A DNA stretch of 5,635 nt from Bdellovibrionales bacterium (GTDB lineage: Bacteria > Bdellovibrionota > Bacteriovoracia > Bacteriovoracales > Bacteriovoracaceae): NCBI GenBank assembly GCA_030633015.1, contig DAOVTR010000128.1, forward strand, positions 1-5,635, given 5' to 3'. This document shows positions 1-5,472 of the stretch, piece by piece. Numbering within the stretch: the stretch's first letter is position 1; each line of letters starts with the position of its first letter. Both the position numbers and the translations under genes were made by a program. Under the pieces are notes generated by a model. It searched no databases. It was not told the origin of the DNA and saw only the letters and a program-made list of their open reading frames with translations.

Positions 1-111
1 AAAATAAAAAAGAATTAAAGCAATAAAAGTTAAATAAAAGGCACAAGTCTTTTTCATAAACGATTTAATAGGATTATTGACGTTATCTGCTACTTGAATT
101 TTTTTAAACAT
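1..111 (-). CDS. N-terminal part of an unrecognised membrane protein (runs off left edge)
   Basis: An ATG at 111-109 opens 37 codons that reach the window edge without a stop. The first 20 residues are mixed and charged (start MFKKIQVADN). From about residue 22 there is a hydrophobic stretch (CAFYLTFIALILFYF) following MKK, which looks like a first transmembrane helix or signal anchor with a short cytoplasmic N-terminus. The start is supported by GAGG at 119-116, four bases before the ATG, in the same TGAGGTTAA context that precedes serS. A second in-frame ATG (residue 19, just before the KK and the helix) would give a more signal-peptide-like start but lacks a comparable Shine-Dalgarno. A TATAAT box at 143-138 fits a transcript with a ~20-base leader. 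Too little is visible to assign a function. Confidence 0.7.
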   Translation of the reverse strand, partial: MFKKIQVADNVNNPIKSFMKKTCAFYLTFIALILFYF

Positions 112-137
112 TTAACCTCACATAAAGCACAAATAAG

Positions 138-143
138 ATTATA
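138..143 (-). promoter_or_regulatory. -10 box (TATAAT) for the left-edge membrane protein gene
   Basis: The minus strand reads TATAAT at 143-138. Initiation about seven bases downstream would give a leader of roughly 20 bases containing the GAGG Shine-Dalgarno. No good -35 lies at 16-18 bases: the hexamer at the 17-base position reads ATAGTT, and TTGGAA (172-167) is too far away at 23 bases. The call therefore rests on a perfect -10 and its position. Confidence 0.4.
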
Positions 144-444
144 TTTTAATAAGAATTTTTAACTATTCCAAATGCTTCTTTTTATGGACTATTTTGCTTG
201 TTTAGCTTGCTCCATCTTTTCTTCCTTTGAAATTTCTGCATTTATTTTACAGAAAGATAATTATTATTATTTCAATTACCTCATAGATTATTCTAATAAT
301 TTAGTTGGTACTTTTATTGCGGTTTGAATACGATCAATTAAATTCATTTCCATTTTATAACAAATTCTCAGAGTAAAAATGAAATATGAATAAATTGAAA
401 GTGCTCAACAATACCTAGAAGAAACATTGAAATTAAAAAAGGTT

Positions 445-452
445 AAAAAAAA
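445..452 (-). terminator. T8 run directly after tRNA-Ser(GCU), possible transcript end
   Basis: On the minus strand the encoded CCA of the second tRNA is followed at once by eight T residues, and a second T-run lies at 440-434. No dedicated hairpin precedes the run, so a classical intrinsic terminator would have to use the folded tRNA itself. This is the likely end of the tRNA transcript, but evidence is limited to the T-run. Confidence 0.25.
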
Positions 453-542
453 TGGCGGAGACGGTGAGATTCGAACTCACGGAACCGCAAGCAGTTCCAC
501 ACCTTAGCAAGGTGCTCCCTTCGACCACTCGGGCACGTCTCC
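453..542 (-). tRNA. tRNA-Ser (anticodon GCU)
   Basis: A complete 90-nt class II tRNA that reads AGC/AGU codons. The 7-bp acceptor stem GGAGACG/CGTCTCC is followed by discriminator G and an encoded CCA. The anticodon stem GCACC/GGTGT closes the loop TTGCTAA, giving anticodon GCT. The long variable arm typical of tRNA-Ser is clear (GGAACTGC TT GCGGTTCC pairs along 8 bp, with one G-U), and the T arm is GTGAG-TTCGAAT-CTCAC. It lies 11 bases downstream of tRNA-Ser(UGA) on the same strand with no separate promoter visible, so the two are almost certainly co-transcribed. The serine identity rests on anticodon, long extra arm and discriminator G. Confidence 0.97.
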
Positions 543-553
543 AAATAAGTTAA

Positions 554-641
554 TGGCGGAGGACACAGGATTCGAACCTGCGGAACCGTGAGGTTCAACG
601 GTTTTCAAGACCGCCGCTTTCAACCACTCAGCCAATCCTCC
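554..641 (-). tRNA. tRNA-Ser (anticodon UGA)
   Basis: A complete 88-nt class II tRNA that reads UCA and, by wobble, other UCN codons. The acceptor GGAGGAT pairs with GTCCTCC (one T-G pair), followed by discriminator G and encoded CCA. The anticodon stem GCGGT/ACCGT closes the loop CTTGAAA, so the anticodon is TGA. The extra arm GAACC-TCAC-GGTTC and the T arm GCAGG-TTCGAAT-CCTGT are intact. It is first in the two-tRNA transcript; its 5' end is about 9-10 bases from the predicted start of the promoter at 658-686. A protein frame spanning both tRNAs on this strand (504-686) is a translation artefact of the RNA genes. Confidence 0.97.
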
Positions 642-657
642 ACATTTTTGGTAATTC

Positions 658-686
658 ATATTAATTGGAAATCTTTCCAATGACAA
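658..686 (-). promoter_or_regulatory. Sigma70-type promoter of the tRNA-Ser pair
   Basis: The minus strand shows TTGTCA (686-681), a spacer of exactly 17 bases, and TAATAT (663-658). Each hexamer has one departure from the consensus. Initiation about seven bases downstream puts the transcript start near 651, some 10 bases before the first tRNA, as expected for a stable-RNA operon. The bases between -10 and start are AT-rich rather than the GC-rich discriminator usual for stringently controlled tRNA promoters. The spacer is occupied by the dyad listed separately. Confidence 0.75.
664..681. repeat. 18-bp perfect dyad filling the tRNA promoter spacer, operator-like
   Basis: The sequence ATTGGAAA-TC-TTTCCAAT has perfect 8-bp arms around a 2-bp centre. 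It occupies the whole -35/-10 spacer and touches the last base of the -35 hexamer. Position and symmetry are those of a repressor operator, or of a MerR-type activator site, although those regulators normally need a 19-20 bp spacer. A chance palindrome in AT-rich DNA is possible. No regulator gene is visible nearby. Confidence 0.45.
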
Positions 687-797
687 TACTAATTCTATTA
701 ATTTATGGAGACGGCGCGTCGTGTTGATATCCCAAGTTTATGTTCCATGAATTAACCTTAATCACTCTTGAGCAACTATAGATGGATCCTCAAGATT

Positions 798-875
798 TTA
801 TTTAGAAACAACAAACATCAATATTGAAACGAGAACAATACTAATTACCGAGATGGAAATTATGATAAAAAACAA
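798..875 (-). CDS. Candidate 25-residue single-helix membrane peptide
   Basis: A TTG at 875-873 opens a 25-codon frame ending in TAA at 800-798. The peptide is almost wholly one hydrophobic helix (start MFFIIISISV, end ILMFVVSK). About 19 of 25 codons have T in the second position, a sharper periodicity than T-rich DNA alone would give. AGGA at 886-883 lies seven bases before the TTG. The same frame extends upstream to an ATG at 896-894, which has a better Shine-Dalgarno (GGGAG, 906-902, 5-base spacing), but its fourth codon is TAG. So the gene either starts at TTG, is a recently broken 32-codon gene, or is a chance frame. It follows the cysteine-rich protein gene by about 60 bases and could share its transcript. 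Function unknown; a small membrane-protein or toxin-like role is speculation. Confidence 0.3.
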   Translation of the reverse strand: MFFIIISISVISIVLVSILMFVVSK

Positions 876-919
876 CCTAGCTTCCTAGCTAAACATCAAA
901 ACTCCCTCTCTCGGTAATT
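843..919 (-). repeat. 11-bp inverted repeat enclosing a nested hairpin around the micro-ORF start
   Basis: The plus-strand arms AATTACCGAGA (843-853) and TCTCGGTAATT (909-919) are exact reverse complements separated by 55 bases. Inside them a second hairpin, TAGCT-AGGA-AGCTA on the minus strand (891-878), shows the AGGA of the TTG-start Shine-Dalgarno in its loop. The minus-strand transcript would carry GGGAG and an ATG just inside the outer stem. This could be a structured 3' UTR, a small RNA or a translation-controlling leader. GGTTGTTTTTT after the inner hairpin gives a weak terminator resemblance. Confidence 0.5.
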
Positions 920-934
920 TAAATTATCAATAAA

Positions 935-1441
935 TTATTTTTTATATTTTGCAGGAGTATCAACCTTTGGGCAATCCTTACAATTCCAAGCACCACCACC
1001 AATAACAGCATCGTCACATTTCAATAAATAAGTGTCTTTAGGGCTTAGGTGGTCTTGACCTGGCTTGGCCCACATATATCGAATCCATTGTCCCTCTGTA
1101 GCGTTTGACTTCAGTCCAAAATCATTTAACAGGTCAAAAAGAAGTAAACCTCCAACCGCTTTTCCTAAAAGTTTCTTCGGTTTTTCCATAGTCGAAACCA
1201 ATTTTTTTGTTTGATGACATAAAATAACATAATTTTCATTTACTGCTGATTGGACCCAGTTGTAACTGCCTCTACAATACTTAAGTTTCTTTATCTCTTC
1301 ACATCCAGCCATTTTACTTTTTTTCCAAATTTCACAAGCCTTTTTTGTATTTGTCACGATTGAACTCTTAGAACACTTTGCTCCATAAGCCTGAAAGGAT
1401 AATAATAATACACTAAGGCACAATAAATTAATAAACTTCAT
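935..1441 (-). CDS. Exported cysteine-rich protein of unknown function (168 aa)
   Basis: I do not recognise this protein. It begins with a clear Sec signal peptide: K2, a hydrophobic core LLCLSVLLLSF, and a likely signal peptidase I site after about residue 20 (AYG|A). The cysteine at residue 23 is not in a lipobox. The mature part is about 148 residues, basic, and has eight cysteines (23, 36, 47, 56, 75, 142, 154, 157), an even number consistent with disulfides in the periplasm or outside the cell. The last pair forms C-x2-C (NCKDC). A weakly hydrophobic glycine-containing stretch lies near residues 93-105, and a Trp-rich part (QWIRYMWAKPGQD) near 118-130. The ATG is preceded by AGGAG at 1452-1448 with good spacing. 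It follows serS by 113 bp on the same strand, so read-through is possible, but a separate -10 box is present. No partner or substrate can be inferred. Confidence 0.85.
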   Translation of the reverse strand: MKFINLLCLSVLLLSFQAYGAKCSKSSIVTNTKKACEIWKKSKMAGCEEIKKLKYCRGSYNWVQSAVNENYVILCHQTKKLVSTMEKPKKLLGKAVGGLLLFDLLNDFGLKSNATEGQWIRYMWAKPGQDHLSPKDTYLLKCDDAVIGGGAWNCKDCPKVDTPAKYKK

Positions 1442-1447
1442 ATATAA

Positions 1448-1452
1448 CTCCT
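1448..1452 (-). promoter_or_regulatory. Strong Shine-Dalgarno for the cysteine-rich protein
   Basis: The minus strand reads AGGAG six bases before the ATG at 1441. This is the best-matched ribosome site among the minus-strand genes here and fixes the start at the head of the signal peptide. Confidence 0.75.
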
Positions 1453-1472
1453 ATTATAATTTGTAGATTTTA

Positions 1473-1478
1473 ATTATA
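1473..1478 (-). promoter_or_regulatory. Possible -10 box (TATAAT) for the cysteine-rich protein
   Basis: TATAAT on the minus strand at 1478-1473, preceded by TGTT, resembles an off-by-one extended -10. It would start transcription near 1466, about 25 bases ahead of the ATG. No convincing -35 is correctly spaced: a TTGACT lies at 1542-1537 but far too distant for this -10 box. No hairpin terminator is visible between serS and this point, so read-through from serS is an alternative. Confidence 0.3.
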
Positions 1479-1554
1479 AACAAATTACACAATATTAATA
1501 TTTAAATTATTTAGAAAGTTTTTTCCTACACATAAAAGTCAACTTTAGAGATTA

Positions 1555-2826
1555 TTAACAAGCAGAGATTATATCAAATCCAGTATATGGCCTAAGTACT
1601 TCTGGTATAATGATTGAGCCATCCTGCTGTTGATAATTTTCTAAAATGGCCACAACTGTTCTTCCGACCGCCAAACAGGAGCCATTTAAGGTATGAGCAA
1701 ACCTTGGCCGACTGTTTTTATCCCTATATCTAATATTGGCCCTTCTTGACTGAAAATCTCCACAATTAGAAATTGAAGATATCTCTCTATATTTATTTTG
1801 CCCAGGAAGCCAAACTTCAAGGTCAATACATTTTTTTGCACTAAACCCTATATCTCCTCCACACAAAAGCACGGCCCGATAGGGAAGATTAAGATCTTCT
1901 AAAACAGAGCAGGCCATATCTATCATTTCATTATGAATTTCGTCAGAACTTTCTGGTGAAACAATATTTACCATTTCAACCTTGTTAAACTGATGAAGCC
2001 TAATAAGCCCTCTTGTATCTTTACCATATGATCCAGCCTCACTTCTAAAGCATGGTGTATAAGCACAATATCGTAACGGCAGTTCTTGTTCTGGGAATAG
2101 CTCTCCCTTTTTAAGATTTGTAACAGGAACCTCTGCCGTTGGAATGAGATACCAAGGTCTTCCTTCCACTTTAAATAAATCCTCTTCAAACTTAGGCAGT
2201 TGACCTGTTCCATACATGGTCTCTGAATTAACAAGTAACGGAGGAATAATTTCTAAATAATCACTCTTTTCTAGTTTATCAAGCATATAATTTATTAAGG
2301 ATCTTTCAAGCTTAGCAAGCTTACCTTTATATATTACAAATCTTGAAGCTGTTATTTGAGCTGCTTTTTCAAAGTCTAGCATTTTAAGATTTTCACCAAG
2401 ATAAACATGATCTTTAGGTTCAAAGTCAAATGAAGTCGGCTCTCCCCACTTTTTAAGTTCTATATTATCATCCTCAGTCAATCCTGTTGGTACAGCTTCA
2501 TCAACTAAATTTGGTATAATTGACAATAGTTCATTTTGTTTTATTAAAACATCTTCTAATTTTTTATTTTCTTGATCAATGCTTAGTTTTAATTGTGAAA
2601 CCTTATTCATCAAAACAGTTGCATCGTCTCCATTTTTCTTTAACTTACCAATACTCTTAGAGTATGTTTTCACTTCTGATCTTTGCTGCTCAACCAAAAA
2701 CAACAATTTCTTTCTCTCTTGATTTAACAAAAGAACCTTATCTATTATAGAAACATCAAACTTTCTTCTACTTAAATTTTCTTTTACAAAATCTGTTTGC
2801 TCAACAAACTGTTTTATGTCATGCAT
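1555..2826 (-). CDS. serS: Seryl-tRNA synthetase
   Basis: SerRS is a cytoplasmic class IIa dimer that activates serine with ATP and charges tRNA-Ser. At 423 residues it has the usual bacterial length. Residues ~28-103 are charged and heptad-like: the long helical arm that contacts the tRNA extra arm. The catalytic domain follows, with a motif 1 region near 175-200 (LINYMLDKL through IIPP), the serine-site TAE at 230-232, and motif 2 at about 259-284 (CFRSEAGSYGKDTRG, Arg261 and Glu263). Next come GDIGFSAKKCIDLEVWLPGQ at 324-343, EISSISNCGDFQSRR at 348-362, and motif 3 at ~379-396 (TLNGSCLAVGRT, Arg389). No key residue appears missing. The ATG is preceded by GAGG overlapping the stop of the upstream TPR gene, indicating co-transcription and probable translational coupling. 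Two tRNA-Ser genes lie about 0.9 kb downstream on the same strand. Confidence 0.98.
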   Translation of the reverse strand: MHDIKQFVEQTDFVKENLSRRKFDVSIIDKVLLLNQERKKLLFLVEQQRSEVKTYSKSIGKLKKNGDDATVLMNKVSQLKLSIDQENKKLEDVLIKQNELLSIIPNLVDEAVPTGLTEDDNIELKKWGEPTSFDFEPKDHVYLGENLKMLDFEKAAQITASRFVIYKGKLAKLERSLINYMLDKLEKSDYLEIIPPLLVNSETMYGTGQLPKFEEDLFKVEGRPWYLIPTAEVPVTNLKKGELFPEQELPLRYCAYTPCFRSEAGSYGKDTRGLIRLHQFNKVEMVNIVSPESSDEIHNEMIDMACSVLEDLNLPYRAVLLCGGDIGFSAKKCIDLEVWLPGQNKYREISSISNCGDFQSRRANIRYRDKNSRPRFAHTLNGSCLAVGRTVVAILENYQQQDGSIIIPEVLRPYTGFDIISAC

Positions 2827-2830
2827 TTTA

Positions 2831-2836
2831 ACCTCA
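2831..2836 (-). promoter_or_regulatory. serS Shine-Dalgarno overlapping the upstream stop codon
   Basis: The minus strand reads TGAGGT: TGA is the TPR gene's stop and GAGG is the serS ribosome site, about 5 bases from the serS ATG. Ribosomes finishing the TPR protein stop on the serS initiation region, an arrangement typical of translational coupling. The same TGAGGTTAA context precedes the left-edge gene's ATG. Confidence 0.75.
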
Positions 2837-5395
2837 AAATTTTAGGGCATTTATGGTTCGGTCAATAACACCCTTGTCTGGTGCGTTTGGATACAAGCTA
2901 AGGTATGCCTTAAAATATTCAATTGCAAGAGCAGCTTGCCCAATATCTTTATAAACATATCCCAATTTTTTACTAATTTCTGGATTACCTTCATCAAGTT
3001 TATAGGAGCGAAGAAAATATTCTCTCGCTTCTTCATAATAATTTTGGCGATACTTTAAATCTCCCAATGATAAAAGAACATCTACGTTATTACCGTTTAT
3101 TGAAATTGCTTTTTCTAACAAACGAATCGAATCTGTATATTTTTTTTCTGCCTTAAATGTTTGCCCTTTTGCATAATAACCAATTTCTTTATTCGGGTTG
3201 ATTTTTATTTCTTCATCAGCATACTGATGTGCCTTGCCAAGATTTTTCCTTTTTAACGAAATAAGAGAAAGAAAATAATTTGCACTAGGAAATGTATCCA
3301 GTCTGTCAATTATACTTAGAAACATCTTGCGGGCATGGTCAACTTCTCCTATTTCTAAATAAGTTTCACCAAGCCTAAGTCTTATCTCAAGCTCACCTGG
3401 CAATAACTTCAAAAGAGCCTTGGAATATTTAATAACATCTTTAGGATTATCTTCTAACTTAGAAGTACTAATTAAAAAATCAAAAAAATCAATGTCGGCC
3501 AAAGGTAAGCTTTCAACTATTTTTTTATAATATAAAAATTCTTTTTGCTTACCACTTTTATAATAATAAATAGCAATATCACTGAGAAGTTTGGGATCTT
3601 TAGGATGTTTCTTTAAAATCTTTCGAATATATCCAATAGCAACATCAACACCATCTAGCTCGTATAAAACTTTGCTATACAGTGAAAGATAATTAACGTT
3701 TTCCGGATCTAAACTTAATGCCTTCAAAACCTGATCTTTACATCTTTTATACTGTCTCAGCTTTAAAAAAATCTTTGATAATTGATAATAATTATCATCA
3801 TTAACGGGATTTCTCCCGAGACTAATTTCATAACTTTTTATGGCCATTAAAATATTCCCCGTAGCCTTATGATATTTGGCCATCGTCGTCTCATGCATAT
3901 CAGTCATTAAAAGCTTTGTTCCTCCTGCTATTTGAATAAACTTAATTGCTTCGTCAAAGTTATGTGCCTTAATATATGCATTGATTAATGAGTAAATTAC
4001 ATCTTTATTGGTAGGATGTTTTTCAAAAATCGACTGAAGAGTGTCTATCGATTCCCTAAAATATCCTCTTTTTATTTGAATTGATGATAACTGTAGTTTG
4101 CTAGGAATATACTCTCGATTCAAGTCAACAGCTTCAATTGCGTAAGAAAAAGCTTTATCCCAATTGTAATCTTTTTCCATTTCCTTTGATTTTTTTATTA
4201 ATTTAATTATTTTACTTTCAATTATTAAAGATTCAACGCTTTTACTGCCACCCAACTCTAAAGAAGCAAGCTTAGAGATGAGCTCATTTGACTCATTAAT
4301 TTTCAACGCTTTTTTAAAGTTTTTCGCAGCCTCTTCATTTTGACCCATCATTGCGTTATAAATCCCTAAATACTCTAAATATTTTCCATAATATATTGGA
4401 GAGTTTTCTGCTTTCAAAACTTCAATGCCATCAATTAGTTGTTTAAATTTTTTTGAATCTCCTTCTTTTAAAATATATTCTGAAAACTCAATCCATACTA
4501 AAGCAAAATTTGAATATTTTTTACTTGCCTGAATTAAATATTGTTTTCCAAGATCATACCTCTCATCAAATCTTAAAAATCTTGCAATCGCAATATAAGT
4601 TTCAAGCGGCATATTTTCTTCATTTTTTAGCTTTTCAAACACTTCTCTCGCTTTAGAAAACTCACTGACACTAAGATAAAGCTCAAGATAAACACCCATC
4701 ATTTTTAAGGTTGGACGAGAAACAGAATAACTTTTCTTTAATTTCTTATACTCTCTTCTTTTTTGCTTAATTAGACTTATTTTACCCTTTAACTGCTTAA
4801 CCTGATCTTCTTCAATAAACTCATCAGCTAATTTTGCAGTAAGGTCCTTTAATATTATATTGGAAAACTTTCCTTTTTCTATATTCTCTTTTAATAATGA
4901 AAGTTTTTCTTGAAATCCTTGTCCATGCCGAAGAAAGTTTTCAATAATATCGATTGCCGCTCTATATTTTTTTAAATGCATATAATAAGTTGCTGTTCCA
5001 AGGGCCATATCGTGAGTTGAATACAACTTACTTTTACCAAACTGAATCAAACCATATAACGTTGTATTTGCTTTTTCTTTGTTAAAGGTATTGGGATAAA
5101 TCTCAGCATATGTTAATACCAATTTTTCTAGGGCCGGATTGTTAAAAAATTTATTTTCTAACGACGCAACAAACTTTTTTGATGCCTTAACTTTATCTAA
5201 ATACTTTCCTTTACGATAAAAATCAACTCCGCTGCGATACAAGGAGGAAGCCTGCGATTCATTTTCATATTCTGCCGTTAATGGAAAACTTATATCAACA
5301 TAAATAGGTTTTATTCCTGTCGTTATTTCCCCATCATCTATAAAAAGCAAATATATGACCAGAAGAAAGATAGAAAGAGCGAAAACTGGCTTCAT
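2834..5395 (-). CDS. Membrane-anchored tetratricopeptide-repeat (TPR) protein, ~853 aa
   Basis: A long helical-repeat scaffold of unknown partner. From the ATG at 5395 the protein opens with a signal anchor (MKPVFALSIFLLVIYLLFID), so the rest is probably periplasmic. TPR-like 34-residue helix pairs fill most of it. Clear ones include GQNEEAAKNFKKALKIN (~351-367) and WDKAFSYAIEAVDLN (~412-426). A near-continuous array then runs from there to the end, with KALSLDPEN (~559-567), KAISINGNN (~762-770), YYEEAREYFLRSYKLDEGNP (~786-805) and ALAIEYFKAYLSLYPNAP (~822-839). A strongly basic patch sits near 210-223. TPRs bind proteins; no enzymatic motif is seen. An in-frame TTG at 5512 would add 39 residues, but that extension holds three cysteines (only one elsewhere), has pyrimidine-led codons and lacks a Shine-Dalgarno. 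The ATG also lacks a good one, so the start is moderately certain. It is the first gene of an operon with serS. Confidence 0.85.
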   Translation of the reverse strand: MKPVFALSIFLLVIYLLFIDDGEITTGIKPIYVDISFPLTAEYENESQASSLYRSGVDFYRKGKYLDKVKASKKFVASLENKFFNNPALEKLVLTYAEIYPNTFNKEKANTTLYGLIQFGKSKLYSTHDMALGTATYYMHLKKYRAAIDIIENFLRHGQGFQEKLSLLKENIEKGKFSNIILKDLTAKLADEFIEEDQVKQLKGKISLIKQKRREYKKLKKSYSVSRPTLKMMGVYLELYLSVSEFSKAREVFEKLKNEENMPLETYIAIARFLRFDERYDLGKQYLIQASKKYSNFALVWIEFSEYILKEGDSKKFKQLIDGIEVLKAENSPIYYGKYLEYLGIYNAMMGQNEEAAKNFKKALKINESNELISKLASLELGGSKSVESLIIESKIIKLIKKSKEMEKDYNWDKAFSYAIEAVDLNREYIPSKLQLSSIQIKRGYFRESIDTLQSIFEKHPTNKDVIYSLINAYIKAHNFDEAIKFIQIAGGTKLLMTDMHETTMAKYHKATGNILMAIKSYEISLGRNPVNDDNYYQLSKIFLKLRQYKRCKDQVLKALSLDPENVNYLSLYSKVLYELDGVDVAIGYIRKILKKHPKDPKLLSDIAIYYYKSGKQKEFLYYKKIVESLPLADIDFFDFLISTSKLEDNPKDVIKYSKALLKLLPGELEIRLRLGETYLEIGEVDHARKMFLSIIDRLDTFPSANYFLSLISLKRKNLGKAHQYADEEIKINPNKEIGYYAKGQTFKAEKKYTDSIRLLEKAISINGNNVDVLLSLGDLKYRQNYYEEAREYFLRSYKLDEGNPEISKKLGYVYKDIGQAALAIEYFKAYLSLYPNAPDKGVIDRTINALKF

Positions 5396-5442
5396 TTTCT
5401 TGGGGACACTTTTAGGAGGTTCTATTTGTGCTGGTGAAGTAT

Positions 5443-5472
5443 TACATAGTTGCTTGAGACGAGAAACATCAA
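5443..5472 (-). promoter_or_regulatory. Possible promoter of the TPR-serS operon
   Basis: The minus strand has TTGATG (5472-5467), an 18-base spacer and TATGTA (5448-5443). This would start transcription near 5436, about 40 bases before the ATG at 5395. An alternative is a perfect TATAAT at 5520-5515, which lacks any -35 match and would give a ~113-base leader. Either choice is incompatible with translation from the TTG at 5512. Confidence 0.3.

Larger units (their letters stand above)
112..452. other. 341-bp AT-rich gap with no convincing gene
   Basis: This stretch separates the tRNA-Ser pair from the left-edge gene. On the minus strand it holds a T8 run directly after the tRNA CCA (452-445), the left gene's -10 box and Shine-Dalgarno, and an ATT triplet run near 259-270. 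One short ATG-initiated frame at 353-288 encodes 21 residues (MEMNLIDRIQTAIKVPTKLLE) but has no well-spaced Shine-Dalgarno. A further 22-codon open stretch near 260-192 ends in EEKMEQAKQAK before TAG. These could be decayed remains of a small gene or chance; neither is called as a gene. I see no RNA gene, repeat family or mobile-element end here. Confidence 0.5.

Noticed and set aside
504..686. 60-codon minus-strand frame with an apparently plausible protein
   Set aside because: It translates straight through both tRNA-Ser genes and their promoter; the protein is an artefact of conserved tRNA sequence.
766..803. TCTTGAG / CTCAAGA 7-bp repeat followed by TTTTATTT as a plus-strand terminator
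   Set aside because: The 16-base loop and AT-rich stem are weak, and no plus-strand gene precedes it.
1500..1554. Intrinsic terminator for serS
   Set aside because: Only short imperfect dyads (around TAAAGT-TG-ACTTTTA) with no usable loop and no T-run at the right distance.
1968..2234. 88-codon minus-strand frame inside serS
   Set aside because: Out-of-frame shadow of the SerRS catalytic domain, which is clearly the real coding frame.
2851..3036. 61-codon minus-strand frame inside the TPR gene
   Set aside because: Alternative-frame shadow of the C-terminal TPR repeats.
4453..4656. 67-codon plus-strand frame
   Set aside because: Antisense to the TPR gene, no Shine-Dalgarno or promoter, and a composition that follows from the opposite strand's lysine-rich codons.
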